Assembly: GCA_051453625.1 (NCBI GenBank)
Contig: JBOZIK010000001.1
Coordinates: 298,775,594 to 298,839,593 of the forward strand
Length of the DNA stretch: 64,000 nucleotides
Reading direction: 5' to 3'
Source: Welwitschia mirabilis
Taxonomy: Eukaryota > Gnetophyta > Gnetopsida > Welwitschiales
Part shown: one piece after another, positions 1 to 10,335 of the stretch
How the letters are laid out: every line of letters starts with the position of its first letter
How positions within the stretch are numbered: position 1 is the first letter of the stretch
The notes under the pieces: generated by a model
Seen by the model: only the letters and a program-made list of their open reading frames with translations
Databases searched by the model: none
Told to the model about the DNA's origin: nothing
Translations under genes and position numbers: made by a program

Positions 1-318
1 TTGTCATTTACATTTGGGCTTGCTTTGGATTTAACTACAGGCCACTTTCAACGGTTGCTTCCCCCATGGATCCAACTCCCCCCTTTTACTTTTTTCCGAA
101 AAGCTACATAATGGAATTTTTGTAAACTACATGTTCTGCAATTTGCTTTGGTCCTAGAGAAACGGAGCTTATTTGATCATAACAGCTTGACACAAAAAGG
201 AAGGTGCTTAAAAAAATCATCATTGATCACTTAAAATCATAAATCGACGTTGCGAAAAATAGTAACAACACCTGTCACTGCCTAGTATAAGGCTAAAGAA
301 TGTTCTAAACTCTGTTTA
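1..318. other. flank without a recognised gene
   Basis: No reading frame or repeat is recognised. The stretch is less AT-rich than most of the window and lies directly 3' of the minus-strand exon at 319-561, so it could be that gene's 3' untranslated region. That is inference from position only. Confidence 0.3.
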
Positions 319-561
319 TCATGAATGCATAGAGTAACAAACATGCCATACACCAAATTGGTCTTTTCGTGCTGCTTTTGGAGCTAAATATTTAAGTCTC
401 TCAGCAGTTGTAATGAAGGTTGAACCACCTTCATGCCTTTCCTCACATGTGTACCACTGTGTGGAGGGGTGAATAAAAATTGGTTTTAATTGACCCCTCA
501 TTCCAGCCTTAGCAAACTTGGCTTTGGCCTTGTCATACAACCTGGGAAAGCCTTCGCATAC
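319..561 (-). CDS. terminal exon of an unrecognised plant gene
   Basis: On the minus strand an open frame of about 81 codons runs from base 561 to a TGA at 319-321. It is preceded directly by a plausible splice acceptor (CTACAG, then GTATGC), so it reads as an internal acceptor followed by a last exon. The frame has codon-like composition with normal use of W, C, H and G, no internal stop, and much higher GC than its surroundings. Visible motifs are a basic KAKAKFAKAG stretch, IFIHPSTQWYTCEERHEGG, and a C-terminal FGVWHVCY. I do not recognise the family. The upstream exons would lie at higher coordinates, but none was found before the duplicated block at 1,447, so this may be an orphan exon or captured fragment. 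It is the least decayed coding-like frame in the window. Confidence 0.5.
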   Translation of the reverse strand, partial: VCEGFPRLYDKAKAKFAKAGMRGQLKPIFIHPSTQWYTCEERHEGGSTFITTAERLKYLAPKAARKDQFGVWHVCYSMHS

Positions 562-1446
562 CTGTAGTTGTTTTCCGGCTTAAATACAGTAATAATTTTT
601 GTTTTATCAAGATTCTATACTATGCTTAACTGCATGCTAATAGGCAATTGTTCTGTGAAAGTAAACCCTTTAGGCTATATAATTCTATATCTAATAAATA
701 CACATAAAATGATACTGCAAATGTTCTGTGAAAGTGAACCATTTAGGCAACACGATTCTATATCAGGTATTATGTTCAGTCATAAAATATTATAAGGTAG
801 GGATAAAGATGGATGTAATAAAAACATGAGACAGTATGCAATCACATCCAATTTTAGTGAACAAATCAAGAACATTCTTGAGTCAAATGGAGTTTCATAG
901 AAGTCTAATGTAATACTTGTTAAAGATTGCAACAATTTTCATTGTGTTATTAAAAATGCTTAGAGAAGTGCTTACTTTGACCTTGTTTTATTGATAAAAT
1001 ACCCATGGAGGTTGCACTAAAAAACTTTTCAAATATCATGTTAAGATAAAGAGAATTAAGAAAGACATAGGAATCTTGAAGACTTGGAATTTATAGACTT
1101 CCTCAAGAAACTTCAAAGGAAACATCATCTTCAACACAGTGGTGAGTGTGAGTTACAAGATATCTGTGAAGCTCCTGGACCATCTCTAGTTCATCAAGAA
1201 CTATCTTGATGAAGTCTCCCATGAATGCTAAAGGTAGCAATCCCAGAAACGTTAAGCATGATAGAGTGACTCATCATTCCCAAGTGATAGCCCACATATG
1301 CTTATAAGAAGTGAGTCCTTAAAGGCGTTAAGTGTGTCCTCCTCACTGCGTTTCCTCTTTGCTTGCTAGAATTGTAATTGTCCACCACCCAAAATACCTA
1401 TTTACATCCTAACATAGCTAAAGCCAAAACCAATATCCCACCCTTA
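562..1446. other. intron-like or intergenic stretch, no gene identified
   Basis: The first part (562-1,050) is AT-rich with no recognised frame. A less AT-rich patch at about 1,075-1,360 contains short open frames on both strands; the minus strand shows a run reading VLDELEMVQELHRYL. A GTGAGTGTGAG donor-like site follows CAGTG at about 1,140 on the plus strand. None matches a family I know, so no gene is called. Confidence 0.3.
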
Positions 1447-2428
1447 AATAAATTAGCTTACAAGCAGCTACAAAAACATTCTATTATTTTCTCTTAATTA
1501 TTTTTAAAATTAACACATTAACTCATTGATACTCAATCATACATTTAGCTTTTTAGTCATCCTTAGAATCATCTAACCAGATTAATTACAGATAGGAAGT
1601 GCAATTAACAAGTTAGAGTTTTAGTAGCAGTGTTTGATCCCATCGCTATAGTTTCGGCACTTGAGGCGGCACTAGAAATGAAAGCACACCCAATCATAGA
1701 CATGTAACAACTCAGCTCCTCAGTAATAGTTCAAAAATGCAGTCGCAGTGCAGAAAGAAATCATTTAGCTCAAAAGCGTCTCTTTATTGTCTTAAACACA
1801 TGAAACTGGAAAAATTGTTGAAACATATGTAGCATGGGGCTTTCATCCAATTTACTAGCCCTATGTCATTTCTTGTGTCCTTGTTAGCTGTAAAAAAATA
1901 CTATGCACATTTAATAGTTTCTTTGCCTTTACAAAATCTATCATATCCCTCCATCTGGAAATCTCAAAAGATATGCAAATATCGGGAATGGCGTCAGGTA
2001 GGCAAGCCATTGAATTTATTACAGAGAAAGAAACACAATCTAAGAGTTTTAAGAATTTCATCCATAATAAAATAATCTCTAGATTGCCATATGATTGGCT
2101 AAAAATGCAACTTTCATCATCAACTAACCATGCAAGAGTTTGATAACATTTCATAAAGAAATATATTTAGAATAAATTATTGCAATTTGTCAAAATTTGC
2201 ACAAAGGAGAATATAGAAAATGCTTTGATGAGGACTGTGATAATGAACAAAACCTTCTTCTATAACAGAAAGATTAAACAGGTGATACTTAATAATTTGG
2301 GCATGGAAAGCAGTGCCAGTCTCAAAGTCTTAAGAAGGGCATTTTCCAATATTTTGTGCCTCATATATTTTTGAATTCTCAGAAGTCTTCCAAAGTCTTC
2401 TGTTACTAAGAGCTTTGCATTACTTTCT
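1447..2428. repeat. tandem duplication 1, copy A
   Basis: This block is repeated almost base for base in 2,529-3,487. Both copies share ACATTTAGCTTTTTAGTCAT, the CATCGCTATAGTTT stretch and the terminal TTTGCATTACTTTCT, with scattered substitutions and short indels. Copy A ends exactly at the gap. On the minus strand 1,861-2,154 holds an open frame of 97 codons that is partly kept in copy B (2,935-3,186), with substitutions but no internal stop across the shared part (FLKLLDCVSFSVINSMA is common to both). I do not recognise that frame and do not call it a gene. Confidence 0.85.
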
Positions 2429-2528
2429 NNNNNNNNNNNNNNNNNNNNNNNNNNNNNNNNNNNNNNNNNNNNNNNNNNNNNNNNNNNNNNNNNNNNNNNN
2501 NNNNNNNNNNNNNNNNNNNNNNNNNNNN
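2429..2528. other. assembly gap (100 N)
   Basis: One hundred N bases, the conventional size for a gap of unknown length. It separates the two copies of tandem duplication 1. Confidence 0.99.
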
Positions 2529-3487
2529 AATTAGCTACAAAAACATTATATTATTTTCTCTTAATTATTTATAAAATTAACACATTAACTTATTGATACT
2601 CAACCAGACATTTAGCTTTTTAGTCATCCTTAGAAGCATCTAACCAGATTAATTACAGATAAGAAGTGTACTTAACAGCTTAGAGTTTTAGTAGTGGTGT
2701 TTGACTCCATCGCTATAGTTTTGGCACTTGGGGTAGTACTAGAAATGGAAGCGCACCTAGTCACAGATATGTAACAACTCAGCTCCTCAGTAATAGTTTA
2801 AAAATGGAGTCACAGTGCAGACAGAAATCATCTTAGCTCAAAAGTGTTTCTTTACTGTCTTAAACACATGAAACTGGAAAAATCATTAAAACATATGTAG
2901 CATAGGGCTTTCATCTAATTTACTATGTCATTTCTTATGTCTTGTTGGTTGTATTAAAAAAAATACTATGCACATTTAATAGTTTCTTTGCCTTTACAAA
3001 ATCTATCATACTCCTCCATCTAGAAATCATAGAAGATATGCAAATATCGGGGATGACATCAGGTAGGTAAGCCATTGAATTTATTACAGAGAAAGAAACA
3101 CAATCTAAAAGTTTTAAGAATTTCATCCATAATAAAATAATCTCTAGATTGCCATATGATTGGCTAAAAATGCAATTCATCATCAACTAACCATACAAGA
3201 ATTTGATAAAATTTCATAAAGAAAGATATTCAAAATAGATTGTTGCAATTTGTTAAAATTTGCACAAAGGAGAATATAGCAAATTCTTTGATGAGGACTG
3301 TGACAATGATCAAAACCTTCTTCTATAATAGAAAGATCAAATAGGTGATAATAATTTGGGCATGAAAAGTAGTGTCGATCTCAAAGCCTTGAGAAGGGCA
3401 TTTTCTGATGTTTTGTGCCTCATATATTTTTAAATTCTTAGAAGTATTTCAAAGTCTTCTATTACTAAGAGGTTTGCATTACTTTCT
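2529..3487. repeat. tandem duplication 1, copy B
   Basis: Second copy of the block at 1,447-2,428, in the same orientation. It begins immediately after the gap, a few bases into the unit (AATTAGCTACAAAAACATT), and continues past the copy A end point into unique sequence (CAAGGCCATAGATTAC). Differences from copy A are mostly transitions plus short indels, which suggests a duplication some time ago or divergent alleles placed in tandem. Confidence 0.85.
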
Positions 3488-4385
3488 CAAGGCCATAGAT
3501 TACAAAGGAGCTAAATCTTGTTAAGTCCACTATACATTTTACTTTTTGCTTGCATTTGTACTTACTTTATTACTATGCTCACTTTTGATAACATTGCTTG
3601 CTTCTTACTCCACTTANNNNNNNNNNTTAGTAATGTTATATTTCACTTTGCTGGCTCTGCTCAATTATGCTTAGACATGATAAAGCATCTTTCTTTGATA
3701 GCTCCACTTGAATATGGTTAGAAGTAAAAGCATGCTTTGCTTCACAAAATACCAACCAAGGCTCCAAAACTATCTCTTAAAAAAACAATGAAAGAAATAA
3801 CAAAGATGACAAGAACAAATAAAAACACGTCAGGTTCAATCCTTTGTCTTAAGTCTTCAAAAAGTAATGCAAATCCTATTGTTAGAATAAAACAAGCAAA
3901 CATACACAAGCTTCCACCAATTCTAGAAAAATTACAGCATGAACTTTATTCCCAACGTCATAAAGAGAGGTCAAAATAATACTAGTGTTATAGATCCAAC
4001 CGCTTAAAAAGGCACTAAAACTAAACACCCTCTTATTTCAACAATCTAAAAAAATACACCAAGGCAATTTATAACATAACCACCTCTTATAACATTACAA
4101 GGATTTAATGTTAAAATATATTATTATAAAGAAATTACAAGAGAAATGAATCCATCCAACTTCACCTTTAGCCCTTGGAAGTTAAATCAAAATAGCTAGA
4201 TGCAAAAACCATTTTTTTGAATGTTGCTCTTAAAGAGGAAATTAACAACATGACAACCAAAAGGATTTGTATGTTTTGAAATAATGAACATAAGGTTATC
4301 ATAAAGAAATCAAGTCACATCTACTGATACATAGCTCCTATTTCAAACCTCATAAATCCTTCTCCTTCGTAAACAACGGGAGAAG
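3488..4385. other. AT-rich stretch, probably decayed copia tail
   Basis: No confident gene. A frame at 3,737-3,979 is rich in K, S and T without recognisable motifs. A 10-N gap lies at 3,617-3,626. Because the copia reverse transcriptase fragment just to the right is on the minus strand, this stretch would be its downstream part, but I could not follow the pol frame into it. Confidence 0.35.
3617..3626. other. assembly gap (10 N)
   Basis: Ten N bases. Unlike the 100-N gaps it is not next to a duplicated block, so it is probably a sized gap or a masked run. Confidence 0.99.
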
Positions 4386-4930
4386 CTAATACAAAAACTC
4401 ATGGTGTTCATATGTGCCACAACTGAAAATATTTCATCAAAATTAGCTAACTTAGGCATAATCCTTTACTAGTAATCTAACATCATATTTCAATAATGTC
4501 AATTATAAGTTTGTGTATCTTGATAAGTTGCTCACTCTTAAGGATGATTCCTCCCCTTGGAAATATCAAAATGTTGCATGCTTCTTTTGATGCATCAACG
4601 TCCATTTCCATAGACTTTTTGAAATCTCCTACAAAACCATCATCTTATGCAAGGGCTATAGAACATTATCTACAATTTACCAATAAAAAATTCTATAATT
4701 TTTCTTTGTAATCTTCTAGAAAACAAACTTCTTATGCAAGGGATATAGGAACATCATCTACATTTTTACCATTAGTCTCTTCTACAATTTTTGCTAGTTC
4801 TACTTCATGCTTTATTAAAATTGTTTGAAAATAGAATTTAACCAATGAATGACATCCACATCTAAGGTCCATGGTACTCTCATTAATTAAAAACCTTGAA
4901 TATGTGGTAACAACAAAAGCAAACATTAAA
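4386..4930 (-). mobile_element. Ty1/copia pol fragment (start of reverse transcriptase)
   Basis: Reading the minus strand from 4,930 downwards, a cysteine/histidine stretch (CGCHSLVKFYF, perhaps a broken gag zinc knuckle) is followed by a stretch resembling the region before copia reverse transcriptase. Then KLIIDIIEI, RLLVKDYA and, after a one-base frameshift, NFDEIFSVVAHMNTM (about 4,390-4,440). These match in order the copia landmarks for the 'RLVAKGYAQ' and 'DF-E-F-PVA' blocks. Several stops and the frameshift make it non-functional. If the cysteine stretch really is the gag zinc knuckle, the integrase region has been deleted. The reverse transcriptase assignment is fairly safe; the gag part is tentative. 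Confidence 0.6.
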
Positions 4931-6640
4931 CAAATTCAGCTTATTTCAGTTCTAGTGAATTTGCAGGTTAAAAAGGACAAGATTATATTGTGTTGCAACT
5001 GGATGAGTCTCTTGTCATTAACAAAGGACACAATCTAACACACAAAATAAATGAAGAGATGTGCACTACTACTGTGTGTAATTTTGTATTGTATGATCAG
5101 GTTCCGTTGCATAAGTTTCATATTACTGCTAAACCCATAAGATATTCTTAACAAACTCTTGAATAGATGATCCTATTATAGCTTACTTTGTATCAGGTCA
5201 TAGCTTTTATTAGTTAAGTTGAAAAAAATAAATAAGTCACACAGAGACATCATGCTACAAAAACCCAAAATAGACAATGATAACCACACATATTTCATCA
5301 ATCACTTGCATGATAGGTTTGAGTGCCACTTGGAGAACATAGTCCTTTGTGGACAAGTTTGTGCACATGAACGTTCATTCACAGAAGTCTCAGGCCTTTC
5401 AATGAATTCTTCCTTTGACAAGTTGTTCTTATGTTATCAAACTTGCCCCTCAAAGTGCGTTGTATTTTAAACTTTGAATTAGATGTGAAATTTTCATGCA
5501 TACAATTGAATTAACACATACTTTTTACTACTAGAAGAACTCCGAGAGTATTACAAATTTATTAGCAGCTAAATTATGTATAAAGTGCACTTACATGTTC
5601 ATTTATCTTGTGTTTGCCATATCTGTTTGTTTTTTGCTTCTATGTTACATTGTTTCTCTCATGTAAACATTCATTGAATTTTAAAACAGCAGCACCAATT
5701 ACACCAAACACTGAAAAAATAAAATATTTAAAATGATTTAAATCCAACATCAGACAATTACAAATACAAATAAAGTATCAATCATTGACCACTGGCCAAA
5801 TTCATATAACCCACACAATGAAATAAATGTGTGTTCTCAATTAAAAAGGAAGACAGTCCATGACCTCAAAAAACACAAAGGAAGAGAGGAGAATAGAAAA
5901 GAAAAGGAAAGAAAAGAAAAACCTTGGCACTTAAAAAAAATTGCATAAACAATAGCTGAAGCAGTCTTATCAGCGTTTCTCTAACCTATAATACGAACCT
6001 TCTATACCACATGCCAGATAAGAACAAATGAGGTTTAGCATGTTATGCAAACTTTCTATATAGAGCCATGAATCAACTCAACGATGTTTTTAGATGGATA
6101 ATAGAAAAAGCAATTTTTCAGTGATACTTTTCGCTAAGTCATGGTTACCATTGACAACAAATATGTTTAGATGAAACAGACATTATCAACACATAATTTC
6201 ACTTTAAAGATTCTATTAAGCTTTTCATGTTTCATTTTTTCATTTTAAAGATTATGATTGGTATAAAATATTGTCCAAAACAAGCTTTTCTAAACTCATT
6301 TAATTTTTGAATCCTTTTTAAAACATTGTGGAGCATTTTATAAGTTTTAGACATTTTTAAATTAAAGTTGATAAGTAATAAATTTGATGTGCTGGGTAAT
6401 TGCAACCTTCCACTTTACTTTTGCAGTTTTTCCATCTCCCATTTCTGGTGTCATGAGTTCAATTTTATGCACTTCTAACCACAGAAAAGTAAAGCTTTGT
6501 ACCATAGTATCTTGCAACTTGGTTGCATTATTGACACAGGGAAACTTTGTGTTTCACCCAGTAAAATGTAACCCACAAAAATAAAATAAAATAAAATCAC
6601 CCAAAGATTACACCCAAAATGACCATTAGGAGCCAAGATC
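4931..6640. other. AT-rich stretch, no gene identified
   Basis: Frames at 5,219-5,470 and 6,384-6,584 show no family motif and no splice context. Low-complexity tracts occur: a purine-rich GAAAAGAAAAGG run at about 5,870-5,925 and an AAAAT microsatellite at 6,575-6,597. No transposon domain was recognised. Confidence 0.3.
6575..6597. repeat. AAAAT microsatellite
   Basis: About four tandem copies of the pentamer AAAAT (AAAATAAAATAAAATAAAAT). Confidence 0.8.
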
Positions 6641-7225
6641 GGATGTAAGCTCTCTTGTATTTCCTAACAAACTATTTAGACTAATAAGAAGTCAATTAAG
6701 AAGAGGAATTTCACGACCTTAGGTGGGGAATTTGTTAGCAAACTACTTCAAAGATGATAGGACTTCCCCTTCCAATAGAGAATACAAATCTACTAACGGA
6801 AATCAATTAATTCCAATAGCCCGAGAAAAGAAGTTATTTCCCAGGACTTAGTGCCTAGACCATTTAGCACATGCCAAACAAGCAACAAGAAAAACGTTTA
6901 ACCAGATAGTAGCAATCTGGTCAAGAATAAAAAGTGTGAGCGGTAAAATAGGTATCGAAAAAGGACTTTCTGGCTTAGATTTCGACCGTTAGTAAACGTA
7001 GACAAGGGAGTTCCATTCAAAGATATAAAAGATGGGTAGCGGAGCGGAAGTATTAAAAATAAGTGTAATGTGCCAATTTCATAGTAAAAACTCAGTACAA
7101 ATCGAAGCTGATGGATATGAAAATCTGACTAAAAGGGGTTTCGGAAATCAAACCCCTACAAATGCATCATTACGTATAAATCATTTTATAAAGGAATGAA
7201 CGAACGACATGATTTGGGCTGCATT
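6641..7225. other. less AT-rich, CpG-containing stretch of unknown origin
   Basis: Composition changes here: more GC and several retained CpG sites (CACGACC, CCCGAGAA, TTTCGACCG, GTAGCGGAGCGG) compared with the CpG-poor surroundings. There is no long open frame. The texture resembles organelle-derived or promoter/5' region DNA, but I could not match it to any particular organelle gene. It borders the gene-fragment unit that starts at about 7,226. Confidence 0.3.
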
Positions 7226-7279
7226 ATACTAAATAAATAAAAGGAACCAATTACATTACCGCGCAGCGTAGTTTCTTAC

Positions 7280-7424
7280 TGTACTAGTGGATTTCGGCTT
7301 CTTTTGAGTAGTCGAAGTTTTTGCTGGCATTGAAACCCTCTCGTACGCAAACTAGATACCAATGTTTCATTTTGGAAAGGTCGTTGCAATGGTAAGGCGG
7401 CTCCATTTGATTCTGAACATGAAT
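7280..7424 (-). pseudogene. coding-like exon, unrecognised gene (unit copy 1)
   Basis: On the minus strand a 145-bp segment is bounded by an acceptor-like GCTTGTAG and a good donor (ACA|GTAAGAAAC). It reads SNGAALPLQRPFQNETL and continues to a basic end, KLRLLKRSRNPLV, with no stop before the donor. The residue use looks like a real N-terminal region, possibly a transit-peptide-like stretch, but I do not recognise it. The copy at 9,763-9,907 keeps the same splice-like edges and has a stop before the donor. An adjacent plus-strand start (MEQAEGKPTANNKKAA in copy 2, ATG changed in copy 1, near 7,630) suggests a second, divergent gene end in this unit. Confidence 0.4.
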
Positions 7425-7715
7425 CTACAAGCATTCCATAAAAAAAAATCAATATATAGAATAGTAAAAGCATTGCAAAGAGTTCTAAATCCTTCAACAT
7501 TTCTATGCTATTCTTCTTTCTTAAAGTAGAGTAGCCGTTAGGTTTAAAAAAAAAAATTCCAGATTGCAAAGGCTTTTGTATACTGTGTCTTCAATACGCA
7601 AGACAAGAGGCAGGTAGTAAGCATCGAGCAAGCAGAAGGGAAACCAACGGCGAACAAGAAGAAAGCGGCAAGTAGATCGAGGGTTTGAAGGAGAAGCAAA
7701 CGAGCTTAGCAATCC

Positions 7716-7900
7716 TTTTTTGCCGTGTTTTAAGAAGAGATGCGTGTGAGGTGAAGAAGAGGTGCGTGCGAGGTTTTTTTATCATGTTTTAAGAAAAGGG
7801 GCGTGCGAGGCAAAGAAGAGATGCGCGCGATGTTTTTTTATCATGTTTTAAGAAGAGGGGCGTGCGAGGTAAAGAAGAGATGCGCGCAAGGTTTTTTTAG
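7716..7900. repeat. CpG-rich minisatellite, unit copy 1
   Basis: About three imperfect tandem units of ~60 bp, each containing TGTTTTAAGAAGAG, GGCGTGCGAGG or GATGCGCGCGA, and a T run. CpG dinucleotides are dense here although the window as a whole is CpG-poor. A shorter array of the same units is at 10,196-10,335. Confidence 0.8.
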
Positions 7901-8238
7901 GCGGCCTTTTTAACGGCGTTTGATGTGATAAACAAACGGCTTGGCGTTTTTTTAAGATAAAGGCCTTAAAAGGGGTCTTACTTAAGGCCTTTATTTTATA
8001 TTTACGGTGAGAAGGAAGAACATCCCATCTATGACGTACGCCATTAAAAAGTTAGACCAAAGAGCTTCGCGGACATCTTGAAAAATGACGCTAACAAGGA
8101 CCTCTGCGTAAAATTGATTTTTTTTCTTGCTTTTTTTATGGCATTCTACAAAAAGCCCTAGATCTGACGGTTTTTGATAAGAATGAGGCATGCCTGCTGG
8201 ATTTTCTGAGGATAAAAAAATCTAATCTCATTTGCAGA

Positions 8239-8402
8239 ATAGGGGAAGATTACTATTCGACTTTCAAGATCGGCAAGGGAGCATCGGATGAGATATCAAG
8301 AAGGCATATAGAAGGCTCGCTTTAAAATGTCATCCTAATAAAAACCCTAATAATCACAAGGAGGCCAAGGCTAAATTCAAGCTCATCTCCGAGGCTTATG
8401 AG
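8239..8402 (+). pseudogene. J-domain (DnaJ/Hsp40) exon 1 fragment, unit copy 1
   Basis: The frame reads [17 protein letters not shown] and then, after a one-base deletion, [16 protein letters not shown] and [20 protein letters not shown], followed at once by a GT splice donor (8,403). This is the N-terminal J-domain of a plant cytosolic DNAJ-type co-chaperone, which stimulates Hsp70 ATPase. In known J-domains the HPD motif is essential; here it reads HPN. The expected ATG before GEDYY is ATA. The missing start, the frameshift and the lost Asp make it a dead fragment. The exon edge right after AYE fits the usual first-intron position in plant DNAJ genes, so capture was from genomic DNA and not from mRNA. 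No later exons are found. Confidence 0.85.
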
Positions 8403-9023
8403 GTCTGTTCTATTTTCTTTTGTTTTCAAAATTAGTTTCGGACTTCAGAAATGTTCTTTTATCGATTTCTTGAGCATATTTTCTTTCAAATTTATTAGTT
8501 TTCTTTTGAATTTTCACTTACTCGGTTCTTGAGAGATGTCCTCTATCAAGGCAATACACATTTTCCCCCACAAAAAGAATGGGCCAATGACACTTTTACT
8601 AATCGCAACATCGACATGTATTGTAATTTGTGAAATAACGAATTCCTTCTCTCTCGGCTATTTCTGTATTTCTGTTCCATCTGGCAAATCTTAATGGAGG
8701 CATATTTTAGACCAAGACGATTATTATTCTTCTTACTCTAATCAAATCAATGAACAAGAGAAATTGAAGTCAAACTTTATATGTATGATCTTTTGAGGAA
8801 ATTTACTTATAGGATCATCAAATAATATTCAAAATATCACAGTTTCAGCGTTTCTTCTAAGAATATCTTGGAAATTAGCATAGTGCAGAATAGTGGCTTT
8901 TCGTAGATTTCTCTTACCCCTACCACACTTCCGCATCCCTAGTGACTCAAACACTATAATCCTCTAAGCAAGATGAAGGGCTAGAAAGCAAGCATTATAG
9001 CGATGAAAGAATGTAAGAAGAAC

Positions 9024-9086
9024 TTAAAGATCACTCTTTATGCTCTGACGGATGATGCCTTCTCTAAGTTGAAACAGGACAAGATG
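9024..9086 (+). pseudogene. fasciclin-like (FAS1) domain fragment, unit copy 1
   Basis: Twenty-one codons read LKITLYALTDDAFSKLKQDK before a TAA. The block matches the first conserved box of FAS1 domains in plant fasciclin-like arabinogalactan proteins, whose hallmark is T-[LI]-[FY]-A-P-T-D-D-A-F. The expected Pro is Leu here. Downstream sequence (9,090-9,170) keeps some similarity but is out of frame. These proteins are normally GPI-anchored cell-wall adhesion proteins; this is only a short, decayed piece. Confidence 0.55.
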
Positions 9087-9407
9087 TAAGGCTTAACTAC
9101 AGTTGTACGCTTGCTAAGCTTTGAGTGTGCAAACTCAAAATAGATCCCCTTCCTTATAATGATGGCAATTCAGCTACGTTTAAATCATTCTTTTATTTAA
9201 TGCATTTCCCTCCAATCACACTTCACAAACATATGGGTAAGAGCATGATTGTGCTAAAACGTTGCTTAGTGGTGTTGATGTAGTGCTTATACATTTGGAA
9301 ATGTGCTGCCTTAATGTTGGAGTGTTTTCCTTACTAGTGTCTTTCCTTTACTAATGTATTCTATACGGGACATCTCCAAGCATACATCACAACTTCCCAA
9401 GATGGCC

Positions 9408-9507
9408 NNNNNNNNNNNNNNNNNNNNNNNNNNNNNNNNNNNNNNNNNNNNNNNNNNNNNNNNNNNNNNNNNNNNNNNNNNNNNNNNNNNNNNNNNNNNN
9501 NNNNNNN
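9408..9507. other. assembly gap (100 N)
   Basis: Gap of conventional size at the 3' end of gene-fragment unit copy 1. In copy 2 the homologous point (13,985) runs on towards the polyubiquitin and P450 fragments, so matching sequence may be hidden here. Confidence 0.99.
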
Positions 9508-9705
9508 CCCATATTTATAGGGTGCTTTTGATACAGAAAAATAATTATATTTTCATGATTCAAGAGGGTGTTGGAGGTTAGTAGTTGGGCGTTGCACAGA
9601 AACTTCGATTTGCAGGCGAAAATTCAACGAGGGTAGGCAGTTGCAGACGGTTTTGTTGAATTTTAAGGTGTGAACCGTGGACTTTCTTCTTTGATGTCCA
9701 CATCA
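9508..9705 (-). mobile_element. partial LTR, same family as 38,448-38,770
   Basis: This stretch aligns with the distal two thirds of the LTR at 38,448-38,770: shared CTTCGATTTGCAGG, GAAATTCAAC/AAAATTCAAC, GTGGACTTTCT and the terminal GATGTCCACATCA. The proximal part is lost in the gap. Its terminal CATCA abuts the start of gene-fragment unit copy 2, so this LTR either inserted at the edge of the unit or truncated it. Orientation is inferred from the complete copy. Confidence 0.75.
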
Positions 9706-9762
9706 ACTATACTAGATAAATAAAAGCAACCAATTACATTACCGCATAGCGTAGTTTCTTAC

Positions 9763-9907
9763 TGTACTAGTGGATTTTAGGTTCTTTTGAGTAGTCGAAG
9801 ATTTTGCTGGCATTGAAACCCTCTTGTACGCAAACTAGACACCAATGTTACATTTTGAAAAGGTCTTTGCAATGTTAAGGCGGCTCCATTCAATTCCGGA
9901 CATGAAT
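9763..9907 (-). pseudogene. coding-like exon, unrecognised gene (unit copy 2)
   Basis: Second copy of the minus-strand exon at 7,280-7,424, with the same acceptor-like and donor-like edges. It carries substitutions (LNGAALTLQRPFQNVTL) and a stop just before the donor, so it is more decayed than copy 1. Confidence 0.4.
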
Positions 9908-10195
9908 CTACAAGCATTCCTTAAGAAAAAACCAATATATAGAATAGTAAAAGCATCACAAAGAGTTCTAAATCCCTCAACATTTCAATGCTATTCTTCT
10001 TTCTTAGAGTAGAGTAGCTGTTAGTTTTAAAAAAAAATTGCAGATTGCAAAGGCTTTTGTAAACTGTGTCCTCAATACGCAAGACAAGAGGCAAGTAGTA
10101 AGCATGGAGCAAGCAGAAGGGAAACCAACGGCGAACAACAAGAAAGCGGCAAGTAGATTGAGGGTTTAAAGGAGAAGCAAACGAACTTAGCAATC

Positions 10196-10335
10196 CTTTT
10201 TTGCCGTGTTTTAAGAAGAGATGCGTGCGAGGTCTTTTTGCTGTGTTTTAAGAAGAGATGCGTGCGAGGTAAAGAAGAGGTGCGCGCGAGGTTTTTTATC
10301 GTGTTTTAAGAAGAGGTGCGTGTCGATTTTTTACA
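10196..10335. repeat. CpG-rich minisatellite, unit copy 2
   Basis: Shorter array of the units seen at 7,716-7,900: TGTTTTAAGAAGAG, then GATGCGTGCGAGG or GGTGCGCGCGAGG. The unit number differs between the copies, as expected for a tandem array. Confidence 0.75.

Larger units (their letters stand above)
7226..9407. repeat. gene-fragment unit, copy 1
   Basis: A ~2.2 kb unit that recurs at 9,706-11,128 plus 13,249-13,985. Shared content, in order: a minus-strand coding-like exon (7,280-7,424), a CpG-rich minisatellite (7,716-7,900), a block with GGCGTTTTTTTAA/GGCCTTAAAAGGGG repeats, J-domain exon 1 (8,239-8,402), an intron-like stretch, a fasciclin-like fragment (9,024-9,086) and a 3' segment cut by the gap at 9,408. 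The copies are alike at most positions. The unit looks like a transposon or duplicated block that picked up several gene pieces at DNA level, since a splice donor is kept. No Helitron, MULE or CACTA ends were established for it. Confidence 0.8.

Noticed and set aside
1075-1360. Exons of the gene at 319-561
   Set aside because: The patch is less AT-rich and has short frames, but no minus-strand exon with matched splice sites could be defined.
1861-3186. Minus-strand frame kept in both copies of tandem duplication 1 as a gene
   Set aside because: It is open in both copies, but the duplication may be an assembly effect, the frame has no recognised motif, and its ends differ between copies.
5860-5930. 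Purine-rich tract as a retrotransposon polypurine tract
   Set aside because: Too long and A/G-mixed, with no LTR-like TG start following it; low-complexity sequence.
7521-7785. Minus-strand frames of 63-64 codons in gene-fragment unit copy 1
   Set aside because: They overlap each other and read through the minisatellite, and their counterparts in copy 2 differ by frameshifts. Only the splice-bounded segment at 7,280-7,424 was kept as coding-like.
7905-7990. Second CACTA terminus (GGCGTTTTTTTAA and GGCCTTAAAAGG repeats)
   Set aside because: The repeats resemble the CACTA subterminal units, but no CACTACAAGAA end is present within several hundred bases in either unit copy, so the call was not made.
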